Below are positions 26,447 to 36,608 of a DNA stretch of 64,000 nt, in pieces (within the stretch, counting starts at the first letter, position 1; each line of letters opens with the position of its first letter). Both the position numbers and the translations under genes were made by a program. The notes under the pieces are model-generated. The model was given only the letters and a program-made list of their open reading frames with translations, was not told the origin of the DNA and did not search any database. Source of the stretch: Euwallacea fornicatus (lineage: Eukaryota > Arthropoda > Insecta > Coleoptera > Curculionidae); the NCBI RefSeq assembly GCF_040115645.1, contig NC_089556.1, positions 3,658,001 through 3,722,000 on the forward strand. Reading direction: 5' to 3'.

Positions 26447-27855
26447 CATCGAGACATAGAAAGGAAAACACCCCGTAAAAATGGCTTTATTTAAATAATT
26501 TTTGCTATGCATGTTGGTATATGAAAACAAAAAACAATTAAAATTTCAGCCATACTTAACATTGTATTTATGAGTTATCAGGAATGTTAGTGTTTTTTTT
26601 TTACTATCAAAATTGCAATAAAATATCAACAATACGACTCCATAATATCATTTATTGGTATAGTGTGTGCTTAGAAATTGCTTTTAGATTAATTCAAGAT
26701 GCCTAGACGTAATATACAGCTAAATTTTGATCAATTGAGCAAGTTTAAGAGAGGTCGACTACTGGGTCTACGAGAGGTTAGTCGATCATTTAGAGAAATC
26801 GCCCTTAGCTTGAACCGGAGTGTAAACACTAAGCGAGATGTAGTCAGACGTGGTTCCAAGAAGACCAAACGGGTAGAAAAAGAGGTACCGAACGATCCCG
26901 AAGAACTAAAGACCGCCAAGAACGCCGCCTGAAAATTATAGCTCTAGAGATGGTTTCGTTTCCTCGAGGACGCTGGCGGATCAGTGGTTTGCTGAGTATG
27001 GCAGGCCCCTTGGGATTCGAACCATTTATCACCAGATAAGAAGTTTTGGACCGATGTCCTACCGTCCTTATCTTGTGTCACCCTTCACCTTAATTCGTCG
27101 TCAAAATCGACTGCAGTGGTGCAGAGAACGGATACATTGGAATCTGGAATGGGGTAATAACGTGTTTAGTGACGAATCCAGGTTTTATTTGGGTACGCGT
27201 GATGGTCCGACAAGAGTAAGAGGAAGACGGGATCCTCGGTTTACAATACCGAAGCATATCCATCCGACTGTAGGGGTAATGGTTAGGGATGCTCTTGCAT
27301 ATGGTATCAGGTCACCTTCGTTTTCATTAGATGCAGTATAACAGCCCAATGATACATCCAAGAAGCCATGAAACCTCATCTCGTGTCTCATCCGGAAACT
27401 CTTGTCAGTCCAGTTTTCCAGCAAGACAATGTACGACCACATGTGGCTAGAGTGACTATGGACCTCTTTCAACAAATTGCGATCAATTTGCTACCTTGAC
27501 CACCTCGCGCTTCAGTCCTCTCACTGATTGCATGTGTATGAGATATTGCAGGTAGAAAGTTGCATAATTTACCCCATCCCCCACAAACCCCTACGGCGCT
27601 AAGTCATGCTGTCCAGTTAGCCTGGAATAAGATGCTCCAAGAAGACATCAATCGCCTCATTAGATCCATGTCTAGATGTCTACTATGTATAAGACACCGC
27701 GGGGGGCCGACAAATTATACATATTTTTAATTTTTAACAATTAAATTTGTTCAAATTTTTAATTAAGTATTTGCCTTAGCGCAAGACAAATGCATAACAA
27801 AAATGATTTAAATAAAACTATTTTTGCGGGATGTTCTCTTTTCTACGCCACGCCG
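26447..27855 (+). mobile_element. Inactive Tc1-like element
   Basis: Terminal inverted repeats of over 60 bp are clear: the left end has ACACCCCGTAAAAATGGCTT then ATTTAAATAATTTTTGCTATG. The inverse of the right end reads ACATCCCGCAAAAATAGTTT then ATTTAAATCATTTTTGTTATG. Both ends are flanked by TA (26445-26446 and 27856-27857), the Tc1/mariner target site. The 1409-bp length is normal for a Tc1 element with one gene. It sits in intron 2 in the same orientation as the host gene. The transposase gene is decayed, so the element is a fossil. Confidence 0.85.
26699..27732 (+). pseudogene. Tc1-like transposase pseudogene
   Basis: The frame starts at ATG 26699 (Met-Pro-Arg-Arg-Asn) and shows the helix-turn-helix region of Tc1 transposases, then breaks by frameshift near 26925. 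The catalytic core resumes near 27120 with Asn-Val-Phe-Ser-Asp-Glu-Ser-Arg-Phe (first Asp of the DDE triad), then Gly-Val-Met-Val. The second motif, Phe-Gln-Gln-Asp-Asn-Val-Arg-Pro-His, appears near 27418 in another frame. The third, normally Ser-Pro-Asp-Leu-Ser-Pro-Ile-Glu, has decayed to Ala-Ser-Val-Leu-Ser-Leu-Ile near 27510 and lacks the Glu, with an in-frame stop just before it. Several frameshifts and stops rule out activity. Motif wording is close to that of the element at 53134-54569, indicating the same broad clade. Confidence 0.85.
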
Positions 27856-29888
27856 TATATTTTCTGTGCCTAATATCTGGAACTTTAATCTAGCAAAAGA
27901 GGCTTTGTGGTGAAGTTTTTCGATAAAAAGGACAATATTTGAAACTTGCAATTGCTGCTGCTGGATTTTAAACTAAAACTTGTCCCCGATAAAACCAGTG
28001 ACCCAAACCGAAACCCAGTTGACTAAACGAAGTTCTTAAAGAGCAAAATGGCGAGCTTTTACGTCCATATTTACTCGGTCCGGTTGGTTGAAAGAAACTC
28101 ACTTTAAAAATTGCATGTCTCAAGCGCATCGTCGTCTGGATACAGCAATTCTCTTCCAGAAATGTCACATGAATGCATACTTACCGTAATTGAGTCGGGT
28201 ATTTTATCTGAAATATCAGGACCGAAAGCATAATAAAAACTGTCCAAGTAAATTCATCAAAGACCGCCATTAGATGAGGCCAATAAAACGAAGGAACCTT
28301 ATGGGTTGTAACTGAATAATTTGTTGGGTGGAAGGTAAGCTTTTCTTAAATAATTTACGAGAGAAAGGTGTCGAGTTTCGGGCACCAGGTGTGCGATATG
28401 GGTAGGTGGGCTTTGTAAGTAAGGTAATACAGGTAAGTTCGTTAAATAACCGTTCGAGTTCGGCTTAGTAAAATTGCCTTCAGAGTAATCACCATAAACG
28501 TCAGTACAACGTCTCACACATGCGGGTACGAAGCCAATCTCAGCACAAGCGTGCGTTAAACATCCGCCTAGAAAACAACTTCAGAGTGTGCGAAAAATAA
28601 GCAATTCGCACGCGCATTTTATTGCATCAAACCGAAAGCTATTTTTTGGGTTGCATTTGAATGAATCATAATTCTAAAAATATTCAAGGGTCTGTACGGA
28701 CCTAGATGTTGACCTTAGAAATGTTTGATTTAATCCGAATGGGGAATTTCTGGAATCCCTAACTGCCCTAATATTACCTGATTCAGAGATTAGCAACACA
28801 GGCATGAGTTAAATAATTTTTTTTCTTCAATTAAGCTGAAATATATTAAAGATTCTTGCAAAACTATTCCTCTAAATTTTGTCCAATTGGATGATATTCA
28901 TTTTCAAATTCCATTGAAATTTTCGAATCGATTCGTTAAAGGGGATTACTTCGCTGACTCAATATGTACTTTCATATAAATAAACTAATTAAGTTTATAT
29001 CCTCAATAAGCGAAAAGCAGACCTATCAATGTCTAACTTGGTTAAAACTTTATTTTAATACCAGCTCTTGCGTGATCATTACAGTCACAGTTGTCCATTT
29101 TACTGACACAAATGTATAAAACATCTAATCTTATTCTAAACTGAACCAACAAGATGCAAAAACTCCTTCTTAATAAGGATGTATCTTTTTCACTAATTAG
29201 TTTCTTCATTCAAAGTCATGCTTTAACTAACTTCATCCGAGCGTGCATCGTCGTTTAGGTCCCACACTGTGCTTTTTGTCTGTTGTTTACATAATTGTTA
29301 TTAATATCCATTAGATGTATCGAATTTCCAAGAAAAACTTACCACAGTCTGAAAATGCTTTGGTGCAATTTACGTATTAAAATGCCTCATCTAAGGGCTA
29401 CGAAACTACTGGAAATAGGAATATTACTATTTCATGGAAAGCATGGAGAATTTTAATGGAAGTCCGTAGTATTCAGTTAAAATAAATATTGCGCGGTACG
29501 TTCTCTTGTTTAATAACGGAACTCGCTGCTCTAATATGCAAATAATCAAGCGGATATTTTAATATTGAATTCAATGAAATACGAAATTTATATTCTAATT
29601 TGCATTATTGAAATGTTGTGTAACATGCAAATTGTGGATAAAAATATTGCTAAATTTCAAAATTCGTGTGTAAATAGAAAACGTGGAATAGGAATTTTTT
29701 GGATATTGATTACATTGTGGCACCGGTTTAGAGTCAGTTGAATTTCCCAAAAAAAATCCAATAACGCAAAATGTCATTTTGAAAAATGCTGAGAAAGATG
29801 TATCATTTTCTAGGACTTCTTTTCAGACATTTTGGACAAAATTGCGTTAGTAATTGCGAGCAATTAGATTTTCGAATATCACTTGTCT

Positions 29889-30016
29889 CCATATTCTCTG
29901 CAGACCAAAGCCGAACTTAAGTCTAAGCCTGGCTTAAATTGGCAATTCTATATGGAAAATTCTCAATCTAAACCACGCTAGACTTTAAGTTCAGCTTTGG
30001 CCTACGGAGAATATGG
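29889..30016. repeat. 128-nt imperfect hairpin (MITE or small-RNA precursor shape)
   Basis: CCATATTCTCTGCAGACCAA at 29889 pairs with the reverse strand of the segment ending at 30016, CCATATTCTCCGTAGGCCAA, and pairing continues through AAGC-GAACTTAA and AGTCTA for about 50 bases per arm with some mismatches. The unpaired middle is about 20 bases. The ends show no clear target duplication. The size and shape fit either a tiny palindromic MITE or a long hairpin RNA within the intron transcript. I cannot tell which from one copy. Confidence 0.6.
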
Positions 30017-30715
30017 GGGTAAATTGCTTTTAAACATCTCTTGTTATGTTAAAAGGAGTTTAATGAGATACTAACAAATTTATTGATATTTTCACGTTAT
30101 TCGAAGAAGTACGTTGACCTTCGGATATTTCCAAGCAATGTTTAGTTGTGAAAAAATTCAGATTTTCCCGATTTGTTTAAGAGCTTTCGAAGGTATTTTT
30201 AAAGTTCCTGGAGGTTACGTTGAGTTTATTTTACAATATTTTCAGAAGTCTGACGTAATTTTTCCGAATTCGTAATAAGTAAATTAATAAGGTGAGTCGA
30301 ATTTGAAAACACGGACACAGGCACAATGTCTGTAAATAATCGGGGATTCTGCCCTATTTAGTTAGAATCCATCATTGTATGTGGTTTTAATATTGTTTCC
30401 TGGTTAGTGCTTATGAAATTTCGAATTTCTCAATCCACGTCAATAAATCAGGTTGCACAAGCAAGACTGATCAAAATAAGCCACGAAATTTATTTCACGA
30501 AAGAAGTCTGTATGTATAAGGCATAACCAAAGATGAAGCAATATCGAAGAACTCGAAACTTTATTAGGTCGGGCTTATTCATATGGTCATAGAATTAGGA
30601 ATGAAGGAGAAGAGGAATTCAGAGTGTTTCACACGTTTTAGATATTCACCACTCATAGACTCTTTAATCAACTCTTAATTTTTGTTTTTTTAATAATTTT
30701 TCCTATCTTCTGAAG

Positions 30716-31105
30716 ACGTTGACAAATCTATCACCGACACATTACAGAGCAGTAAAATATGACCGTTATTATCAGGATTTAATAAAGAGAACAGCCAGTA
30801 ATGAACTGAAGGATTCGTATCAAGATTTTGCACTACAGAATCGACCACCAGAATTGAGAGTTACGCAAATTAAAGATATGGATGGCTGAACAAATGTTGA
30901 AAGAAATTTTGAAGAAGTAAAATCATTTTTTTCAAATTTCGATCATAAAATTACCAACTTCTTAATGCCTGATGAAAACATGCACAGACTGAGATCTCCT
31001 GGTGGGGGTCATGAGACGAAAAGATATTCAATTCGGTATTCTCACAGGCCCCTTTGCAGTCGCCTCAAACTGACCGAATGCGTTACAGACATAAATTTAG
31101 TTTAG
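30716..31105 (+). other. Unassigned open frame with one internal TGA
   Basis: One frame is open from 30716 to 31105 except for a TGA at 30887-30889. The first 57 codons include a Tyr-Asp-Arg-Tyr-Tyr-Gln-Asp-Leu motif and an Arg-Pro-Pro-Glu-Leu-Arg-Val-Thr stretch, and look more protein-like than the surroundings. A possible acceptor (TTTTTCCTATCTTCTGAAG) directly precedes 30716, and joining it to the 20850 donor would keep phase 0, giving an alternative terminal exon ending at 30889. No homology is recognised, and the acceptor lacks the preferred pyrimidine before AG. A relic or chance frame is at least as likely. Confidence 0.2.
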
Positions 31106-31269
31106 TTCGGGGGTGGCCAGTTGGAGCTTAACAAAATTACGATGTCCGGGCTACAACAAATAATAAAACGCGTTTCGCAAAATCTTTCTTCAACATTTCA
31201 GCGAGACTTAAGGCAATTCCTATTAAGGCCGGCTCGTTGGAAGTTGCGACATAGTTTGTCTTGTTTTAG

Positions 31270-31853
31270 GTCGACTTGGAGCAGATAAAAAAGTCGGAGT
31301 TCGTGTCCCCATACGAGCGTAACATGAATGGTCATCAGGCGCACCATCTTCGGCCCTCTTCTTGCGGAAGAGTCCACGATCGAGAGTGGGAGCCCCCGAC
31401 GTCGACGACGGCGGTGAATGGACGCGCGAGACACGGACTTTTATCATCAGTGCCTACCGCAACGTCCTCCGGAACAACACCGGAGTCAACTGCCGGAGTC
31501 GTGAGACGCGTGCGATCCAAGCCGGGAATCACCGCCAATTTGCGCGCCAAGACCACTAACATGCCATTGGAGAAGAGTAAAGTGACCAAGAGTAAACTGC
31601 CTCAAAGTACTGTCGCAAAATGTGCGAGGCCAAATGTCGCGAGGGCAGTTTCGAACGTGAGGACCTCGTTGGTGAACGGCCCGTCGATGAGCCATCACCA
31701 GGTGCGAGGATTGACGTATCATCAACAAAACGTCGTGTGCGATAATAGTACCCAAGTTTTCGGTGTTTACGCAGAAACTAAATATGTGTACACGGTTAAC
31801 GGAATGGGAAATAATCTGGCCCAAGCTTCAGCTGCCGCAGCTTTCTTCGCCAG
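31270..31853 (+). CDS. Third recognised coding exon of the uncharacterised gene
   Basis: The exon begins after TTTGTCTTGTTTTAG and ends at GCCAG followed by the near-consensus donor GTAAGTT. In phase 0 from the previous exon it encodes residues 88-281 plus two bases of the next codon. It is much richer in G+C than flanking DNA, and no stop occurs in 194 codons. The product is basic and rich in Ser, Thr, Arg, Lys and Val. A 60-residue segment with repeated Lys-Ser-Lys and Arg-Ala-Lys motifs is followed by a more ordered C-terminal part containing Val-Phe-Gly-Val-Tyr-Ala-Glu-Thr-Lys-Tyr and an Ala-rich Ala-Ala-Ala-Ala-Phe-Phe-Ala end. That end resembles the last strand and helix of a double-stranded-RNA-binding fold only superficially, since the basic Lys-Lys pair is absent. 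The family is unknown to me. Confidence 0.78.
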
Positions 31854-34555
31854 GTAAGTTTTAAAGAGTTTCCTTTGTTTTTCGACCCCAAGGGGTGTTG
31901 TTCGGGTTCCATCTCCCCTGAGCCGGAAATTCAATATTTGCCGAACAATTTTTTAAAAGCCCGGTATCGGCGTCGACACCCCATCTGTCAAAGTCGTCGC
32001 TAATAAGTCAACTTCGAATTGAATGCCGGGCGCCAGCAGTGCCTTTTGCCGGGTCTACATCAATTAGAAAGGGATCGGTTTACGGGGGTTGAGCCATTCG
32101 TACGCTTTAAGGGACTGATTCCCGTTTTGCATTGGCGGGAGCGATTTTCGCTCTCCCCTGACGCCGAGGTAATTTTGCCGAATTTAAAGTTGTCATGGAC
32201 ATTATTTTCGTCATAAAATACCCAGTGACTTCGATTCACGCACTCCCAAAACACGACGCACATCCTTTTAACTTGACAATATTTTCCCGTACTTTGAATT
32301 TCGTCACGACTGCAAAGGTTTCATTTTTATTGTTGTTTCATTTTCATCAAGTTTTTATTTTTCTCCTCAGCAACATCCTCTTATTTTTCACTACCCGATG
32401 CACTTTTCTCCCTCAATCTCCCCTACTGCAAGGGTGTATCTGTACTTTAATGTTTCCCTGTATACTTTTGCCTTCTCTCAATTTTCCTTCTCAGACAGTG
32501 GAAAAAATTTGAACCCATTCAATTATTATTATGCCTGCATCGGTTGCCATATTCGGAGATATCGGTATCGACAGATGTATCGGAAAAGGCAAAATGTAGC
32601 CATATCGGTCTATCGCTACTTTGAGATAGTTTCCTTTAATGTGAATGAGTAATGTGGTGACAGCTTCACTAGCGTCATTATCCCTTGATTATTGGGCGAC
32701 TCATTCATCGTCAGACACTTCAACGCTTTTTCAAACGATGGAGTAAGTCATAGGATGGTCGGTCGATTTTAGCCAATGAGTGTCGCGTAGACAACCTAAT
32801 GGTAACGGAACCTGGGGGGAAAACCCGATAAAGACAATGATTCGGTACGCGAAGGGAGTCACGACAAAATTGTCAAATGTAGCGATCAATACAGCATATG
32901 CGATATCGAACGGTATATCGAAGCAAATGTATCGGTAGGGATATGCGTATACCGGTCAAAATATGAATATCAATATTTCCAAACCGGTAACACTGACCAG
33001 AAACATATAATTTTTATAATGGATTATAAGCAAATGCATTTAAACGAAAAATATAACCCTCCCAATTTCTTAATGATCATTTCATTAATTTCAGTTAATT
33101 AAGCAGTTAATTAATTTCAGACGAAAACCTAAACCCGCAAATTAAATACAATAACCATCATATCAATGTCCGGTCATTCAAGGTCTTTTATATGCAAGCG
33201 TCATCCCTTTTTGACCCTTTTCGTCATTTTAATGCATTAGCCACCTATTATTACATGTGATTAGGACTCATAAGCCCCATTACAATATATCTTCATTGGT
33301 TTTGGCTTTTAAACGGGGAGTTATCGCGTTTTCACTTTAACCTTAAAGTTTGGCAAAATTCCTCTTGACCATGTGTGTTAAAATAAATACATAAATAAGT
33401 TCGTTTATTCATAGCAAAATATGCCCGTCTTACGTTTATACCGTGTGCAACCGTTAAATCCGCTAACTGGATATTAGCGTCATGGTAAATATAGGGGAGT
33501 TTATTGGTAAAACTCCCTTTAGGGATGCTGATTTGCATTTTTGACATCGAACCGAAAATGATATAATTGATTATAACGACTATGTGGAATTGTAATGAAT
33601 GGGGTTTTAGGTAAACTAAAAACGCCTAAATATGGTAACGGTTATCGGGAAAGCGGGATTTTAGAGATAATATTGGACTGGGGGTTCATCAATAATCGCT
33701 TAACTTCAAAATCCAATACACGGCTTTTATTTAATTTCGCTTTATGGTGTATTCTTCAGCCCCCGTAAGGTAAGCACAAAGTGTTATTTCCGCAAGAGGG
33801 GTTACACTAATATTCAGTCAAATTGCGGTTGTCGAGTAAGTCGGTTTTAATTGATATTACGGATTAATAGCTGCCAGCCTGAATGCAAAGTCGGTTCAGG
33901 TATGTTTGGGTTGGTAATATATGTCTGCTGTCAAAACAGTGGCGAATCCCCTTAAGACAAACGAACAAAAATTTTTGGCATTTTAAGGATCCTCTTTTAT
34001 TACCATAAAAAGTATTACTGTTATTGCTCGGGTGCCGCCCATCTCCATAAAAGCGACATTAAGCAGGTGTCATTTACCGCACATACGGCTTGTGGTCATG
34101 TAACTTTAACTAAATTGAAAAATTTTTATATCTGCAATACTATCACTGAATATAAATCATTTCGGGACAAAAAAGTGCAACAATTTTTATGGGTACTTAT
34201 TCGCTTTGGGCCGTAAAACTTGCGTAGTTACGTGCTAATGGGGCGTAGGAGGCTGAACATAAAAAATATTACAACTTATAAGCGCCTCGGTTTATTGGTT
34301 CGATTCCGATGCCTTTTTTAGGGCTAATTTCGATTTTACGATCGCATTAGCGAACGGTCGAGATGTTGTAAATGCCCTGTATAAAAGCGTTTATTAACGA
34401 ATAAGTTCGGAATTTACGAGGAAGTTGTAAAATCTATTGTGCATACGTAATTTTAGGGTTTGAAATGGATTTCTCATTCCCACAGAGAGCTGAATGTCAA
34501 CATTGCTTTCTCCTTGTAAGAGGCCAATTCATGGATATCCAAAGTTTGTAATTTG
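31854..34555. other. Non-coding, probably intron 3
   Basis: This starts with the GTAAGTT donor. The first 400 bases are still fairly G+C-rich but lack an acceptor-bounded frame. A possible hAT-like remnant occupies 32538-32995. Nothing else is recognised up to the Tc1 element at 34556. Confidence 0.45.
32538..32995. mobile_element. Possible hAT-like non-autonomous remnant
   Basis: The right end, read inward on the minus strand from 32995, begins CAGTGTTACCGGTTTGGAAA, the style of end seen in hAT elements. The left end near 32538 reads CATCGGTTGCCATATTCGGA, a looser match. Both subterminal regions are full of TATCGG motifs (for example CAGATGTATCGG near 32571 and CAAATGTATCGG near 32925). I could not find the 8-bp target duplication expected of hAT elements, and no transposase frame is present. 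Confidence 0.3.
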
Positions 34556-34836
34556 CAGCATTGGCCATAATTATTGCAGCTTTTAAAGTTGATTGCTATT
34601 TTTGTTTAAAGCGAAGGTACAAATGGGCCATCCTGTACATACATTCGTTATTCAGCTACCTTTACTTATCAGAGAAAAGGAATGTATTATCTCTTCTTAT
34701 ATTCATTGGTACAAACAAATTGTGTTTCTAAGTTGGCTAAAATTATTTGCAACTATTTATTTATTCGGGTTTTTTAGAGCATTTTTCTTCTGAGTTCTTG
34801 TATTCAATTCGACTGTTATTTAGCGAATTTTCCGCC

Positions 34837-35848
34837 ATGGCTCGAAGCAAAACGTATAGTGGTGACATTAGAACCGGAGTGATTAATTTTTATAAGAATG
34901 GCCTAAGGCAAGTCGAAATAGCCAGAAATTTACAACTGCATAAATCGACAATGTCGAGAATCGTCAAGCAATTCGTTCGTGCTGGTAGTGCAATACCACT
35001 AAAAAACCTTGGTAGACCAAGGAAGTCGTCTTCCAAGCGATTGGATCGAAAGATTTTAAATGTTGCGAAAAGGAGTCCTTTCCTATCTTGAACGAAAATA
35101 CTGAGTGAAATCGACCAAATAGGACCACCTGGCCTTGCAAGTCGCACAATAAGGCGAAAACTTTGTGAAAATGGCTAAAAACGAGTATGGACTGCCAAAA
35201 AGACTTTACTCAAATCGCGTACACCGGACACCAAACGATTGAAAAGAGTCGTACTTAGTGACAAAGTTTAATTTATTTAGAAATAATGGTATGGTTCACG
35301 TAAGGCGACCTAAAGGTCAGATATTGCATCCAAAATACAATTGTCCCACTGTGAAACATGGCGGAGAATCTGTAGTGGGGTGGGGGTGCTTTTCGTCATT
35401 TAGTATGGGTCCTTTGCTCAAAATTGAAGGAAGGATGGACAAGTTTATATCCAGAGACATTTTGAGAAACGTTTTGGAACCCCGTACACACGAGCTCATG
35501 CCGCTTAAATTCACCTTTCACCACGATAACGATGCAAAGAATGCTTCGAAATTCGTCGAGGAATGGTTAGAACAGCAAAAAATATCTGTTATGAAGTGGC
35601 CGTTCCAAAGTCCCGATCTCAATCCAATTGAGAACTTATGGGAAATCTTGGATTAGAAAATTCTGGACCGAAAAGTTGAAAATGCCACGGAACTATTCGA
35701 ATTACTATGAAAAGCTGGATCACAAACGGATTCAGCTTTAATTGAGAAATTAATTAATTCTGTGCCAAATAGAATGGCAGATGTAGTGAGGGCTAAAGGA
35801 CACTACATTAAATATTTAAAAAAACTGTTTTATTTTTCATTGTTATAG
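34837..35848 (+). pseudogene. Tc1-like transposase pseudogene, copy 1
   Basis: The frame begins at ATG 34837 (Met-Ala-Arg-Ser-Lys-Thr) with a helix-turn-helix segment (Val-Glu-Ile-Ala-Arg-Asn-Leu, then Lys-Ser-Thr-Met-Ser-Arg-Ile-Val). It is broken by TGA near 35089, TAA near 35175, a roughly five-base deletion at the Ser-Asp-Glu-Ser motif near 35257 that shifts the frame next to the first catalytic Asp, and TAG near 35654. The second and third catalytic motifs survive: His-His-Asp-Asn-Asp and Ser-Pro-Asp-Leu-Asn-Pro-Ile-Glu, with 34 residues between Asp and Glu (DD34E, diagnostic of Tc1). The normal stop would be near 35848. All these lesions are also present in the copy at 52038-53047. Confidence 0.9.
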
Positions 35849-36033
35849 TTAATTATTTAAGTAAAACAATTTGGTTGCAATCGTGTTGGCCACCATATAA
35901 ACGCAATTTGTTTATACCAGGGAATATAAGAAGAGATAATATATTCCTTTTCTCTGATAAGTAAAGATAGTTTAATAAAGAACGTATGTATATGGTGGCA
36001 CACATGTCCCGTCGATTTAATCAAATATATATA

Positions 36034-36567
36034 CAGTCACTCAAGAAGTATCCGTACTGCCGGAAAAAAATTCTGTAAACCGTAACTTTTGACTGATTTT
36101 GTTCAAATTTTGTATAATGAAAATTCAAACCGAAACTCAATTTGCGTAATTGAGCAACTTTTGAAAATTTAACTTTTAGAGTGCTTTCCAGCGTTAAAAA
36201 AAAATCCGTTTTGAAAACTTCTTGTGCTGTGGAAATTTTTCAATGTGGTTTTAACATTCTTGCAGAGAGGATTTTTCGTCGTATATCCTGAAAATTTGAT
36301 CAAAATCGAACAACAAATAAGGGAGTTGTAGCCTTTCAAAAACGCCAAAGTGTGACGATTTTCGCGCAAAATGACGAAACTTTGTTATTTTTGACGACTT
36401 TAAAAAGCTGCAACTGCACTCTAAAAGTTAAATTTTCAAAAGTTGCTCAATTACACAAGTTGAATTTCGGTTTGAATTTTCATTATACAAAATTTGAACA
36501 AAATCAGTCAAAAGTTACGGTTTACAGATTTTTTTTCCTGCTGTACGGACACTTTTTTGAGTGACTG
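36034..36567. mobile_element. MITE with about 150-bp inverted repeats, inserted in a Tc1 TIR
   Basis: The ends are CAGTCACTCAAGAAGTATCC and, inverted, CAGTCACTCAAAAAAGTGTC, each flanked by TA (36032-36033 and 36568-36569). The arms continue inward with few differences through GTAAACCGTAACTTTTGACT and AAGTTGAATTTC-type sequence to AGAGTGC near 36182 and GCACTCT near 36418. The 234-bp core has no coding frame. Removing it rejoins the right TIR of the surrounding Tc1 element, so it inserted later. TA target use and a CAGT-type end suggest mobilisation by a Tc1/mariner transposase not encoded here. Confidence 0.88.
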
Positions 36568-36608
36568 TATATCCATTTTCAAAGTTGCAATAATTATGGC
36601 CAATACTG

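Larger units (their letters stand above)
20851..31269 (+). other. Intron 2 (10.4 kb)
   Basis: This interval joins the GTAAGC donor to the TTTGTCTTGTTTTAG acceptor. It contains the Tc1 element at 26447-27855, the hairpin at 29889-30016, the homeodomain-site cluster near 21600-22150, a perfect 22-nt palindrome at 24814-24835 and an unassigned open frame at 30716-31105. Related GGGTGTCGGAAT strings occur on the minus strand near 25650 and 25805. Other open frames here are short and unconvincing. Confidence 0.55.
34556..36608 (+). mobile_element. Long-TIR Tc1-like element, copy 1, interrupted by a MITE
   Basis: The ends are CAGCATTGGCCATAATTATT on the left and, inverted, CAGTATTGGCCATAATTATT on the right (ending at 36608, followed by TA). 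The inverted repeats extend about 200 bp: ACTTATCAGAGAAAAGGAAT and ACAAACAAATTG-type strings recur in inverted order near 34665-34720 and 35895-35955. Such long repeats are typical of the IR/DR group of Tc1 elements such as Minos. The right repeat is split by the MITE at 36034-36567. The same family occurs inverted at 51835-54768. The transposase gene carries several stops and a deletion at its first catalytic motif, so the copy is inactive. Confidence 0.88.

Noticed and set aside
27005..27030. GGTTCGAATCC on the minus strand resembling a tRNA T-loop
   Set aside because: It lies inside the Tc1 transposase pseudogene and has no tRNA fold.
31740..31853. Possible double-stranded-RNA-binding domain at the end of the third exon
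   Set aside because: Only the Ala-rich helix-like end is similar; the Lys-Lys motif and the first helix of the fold are missing.
34290..34320. GGTTCGATTCC string resembling a tRNA T-loop
   Set aside because: No acceptor stem, anticodon arm or D-loop can be folded around it.
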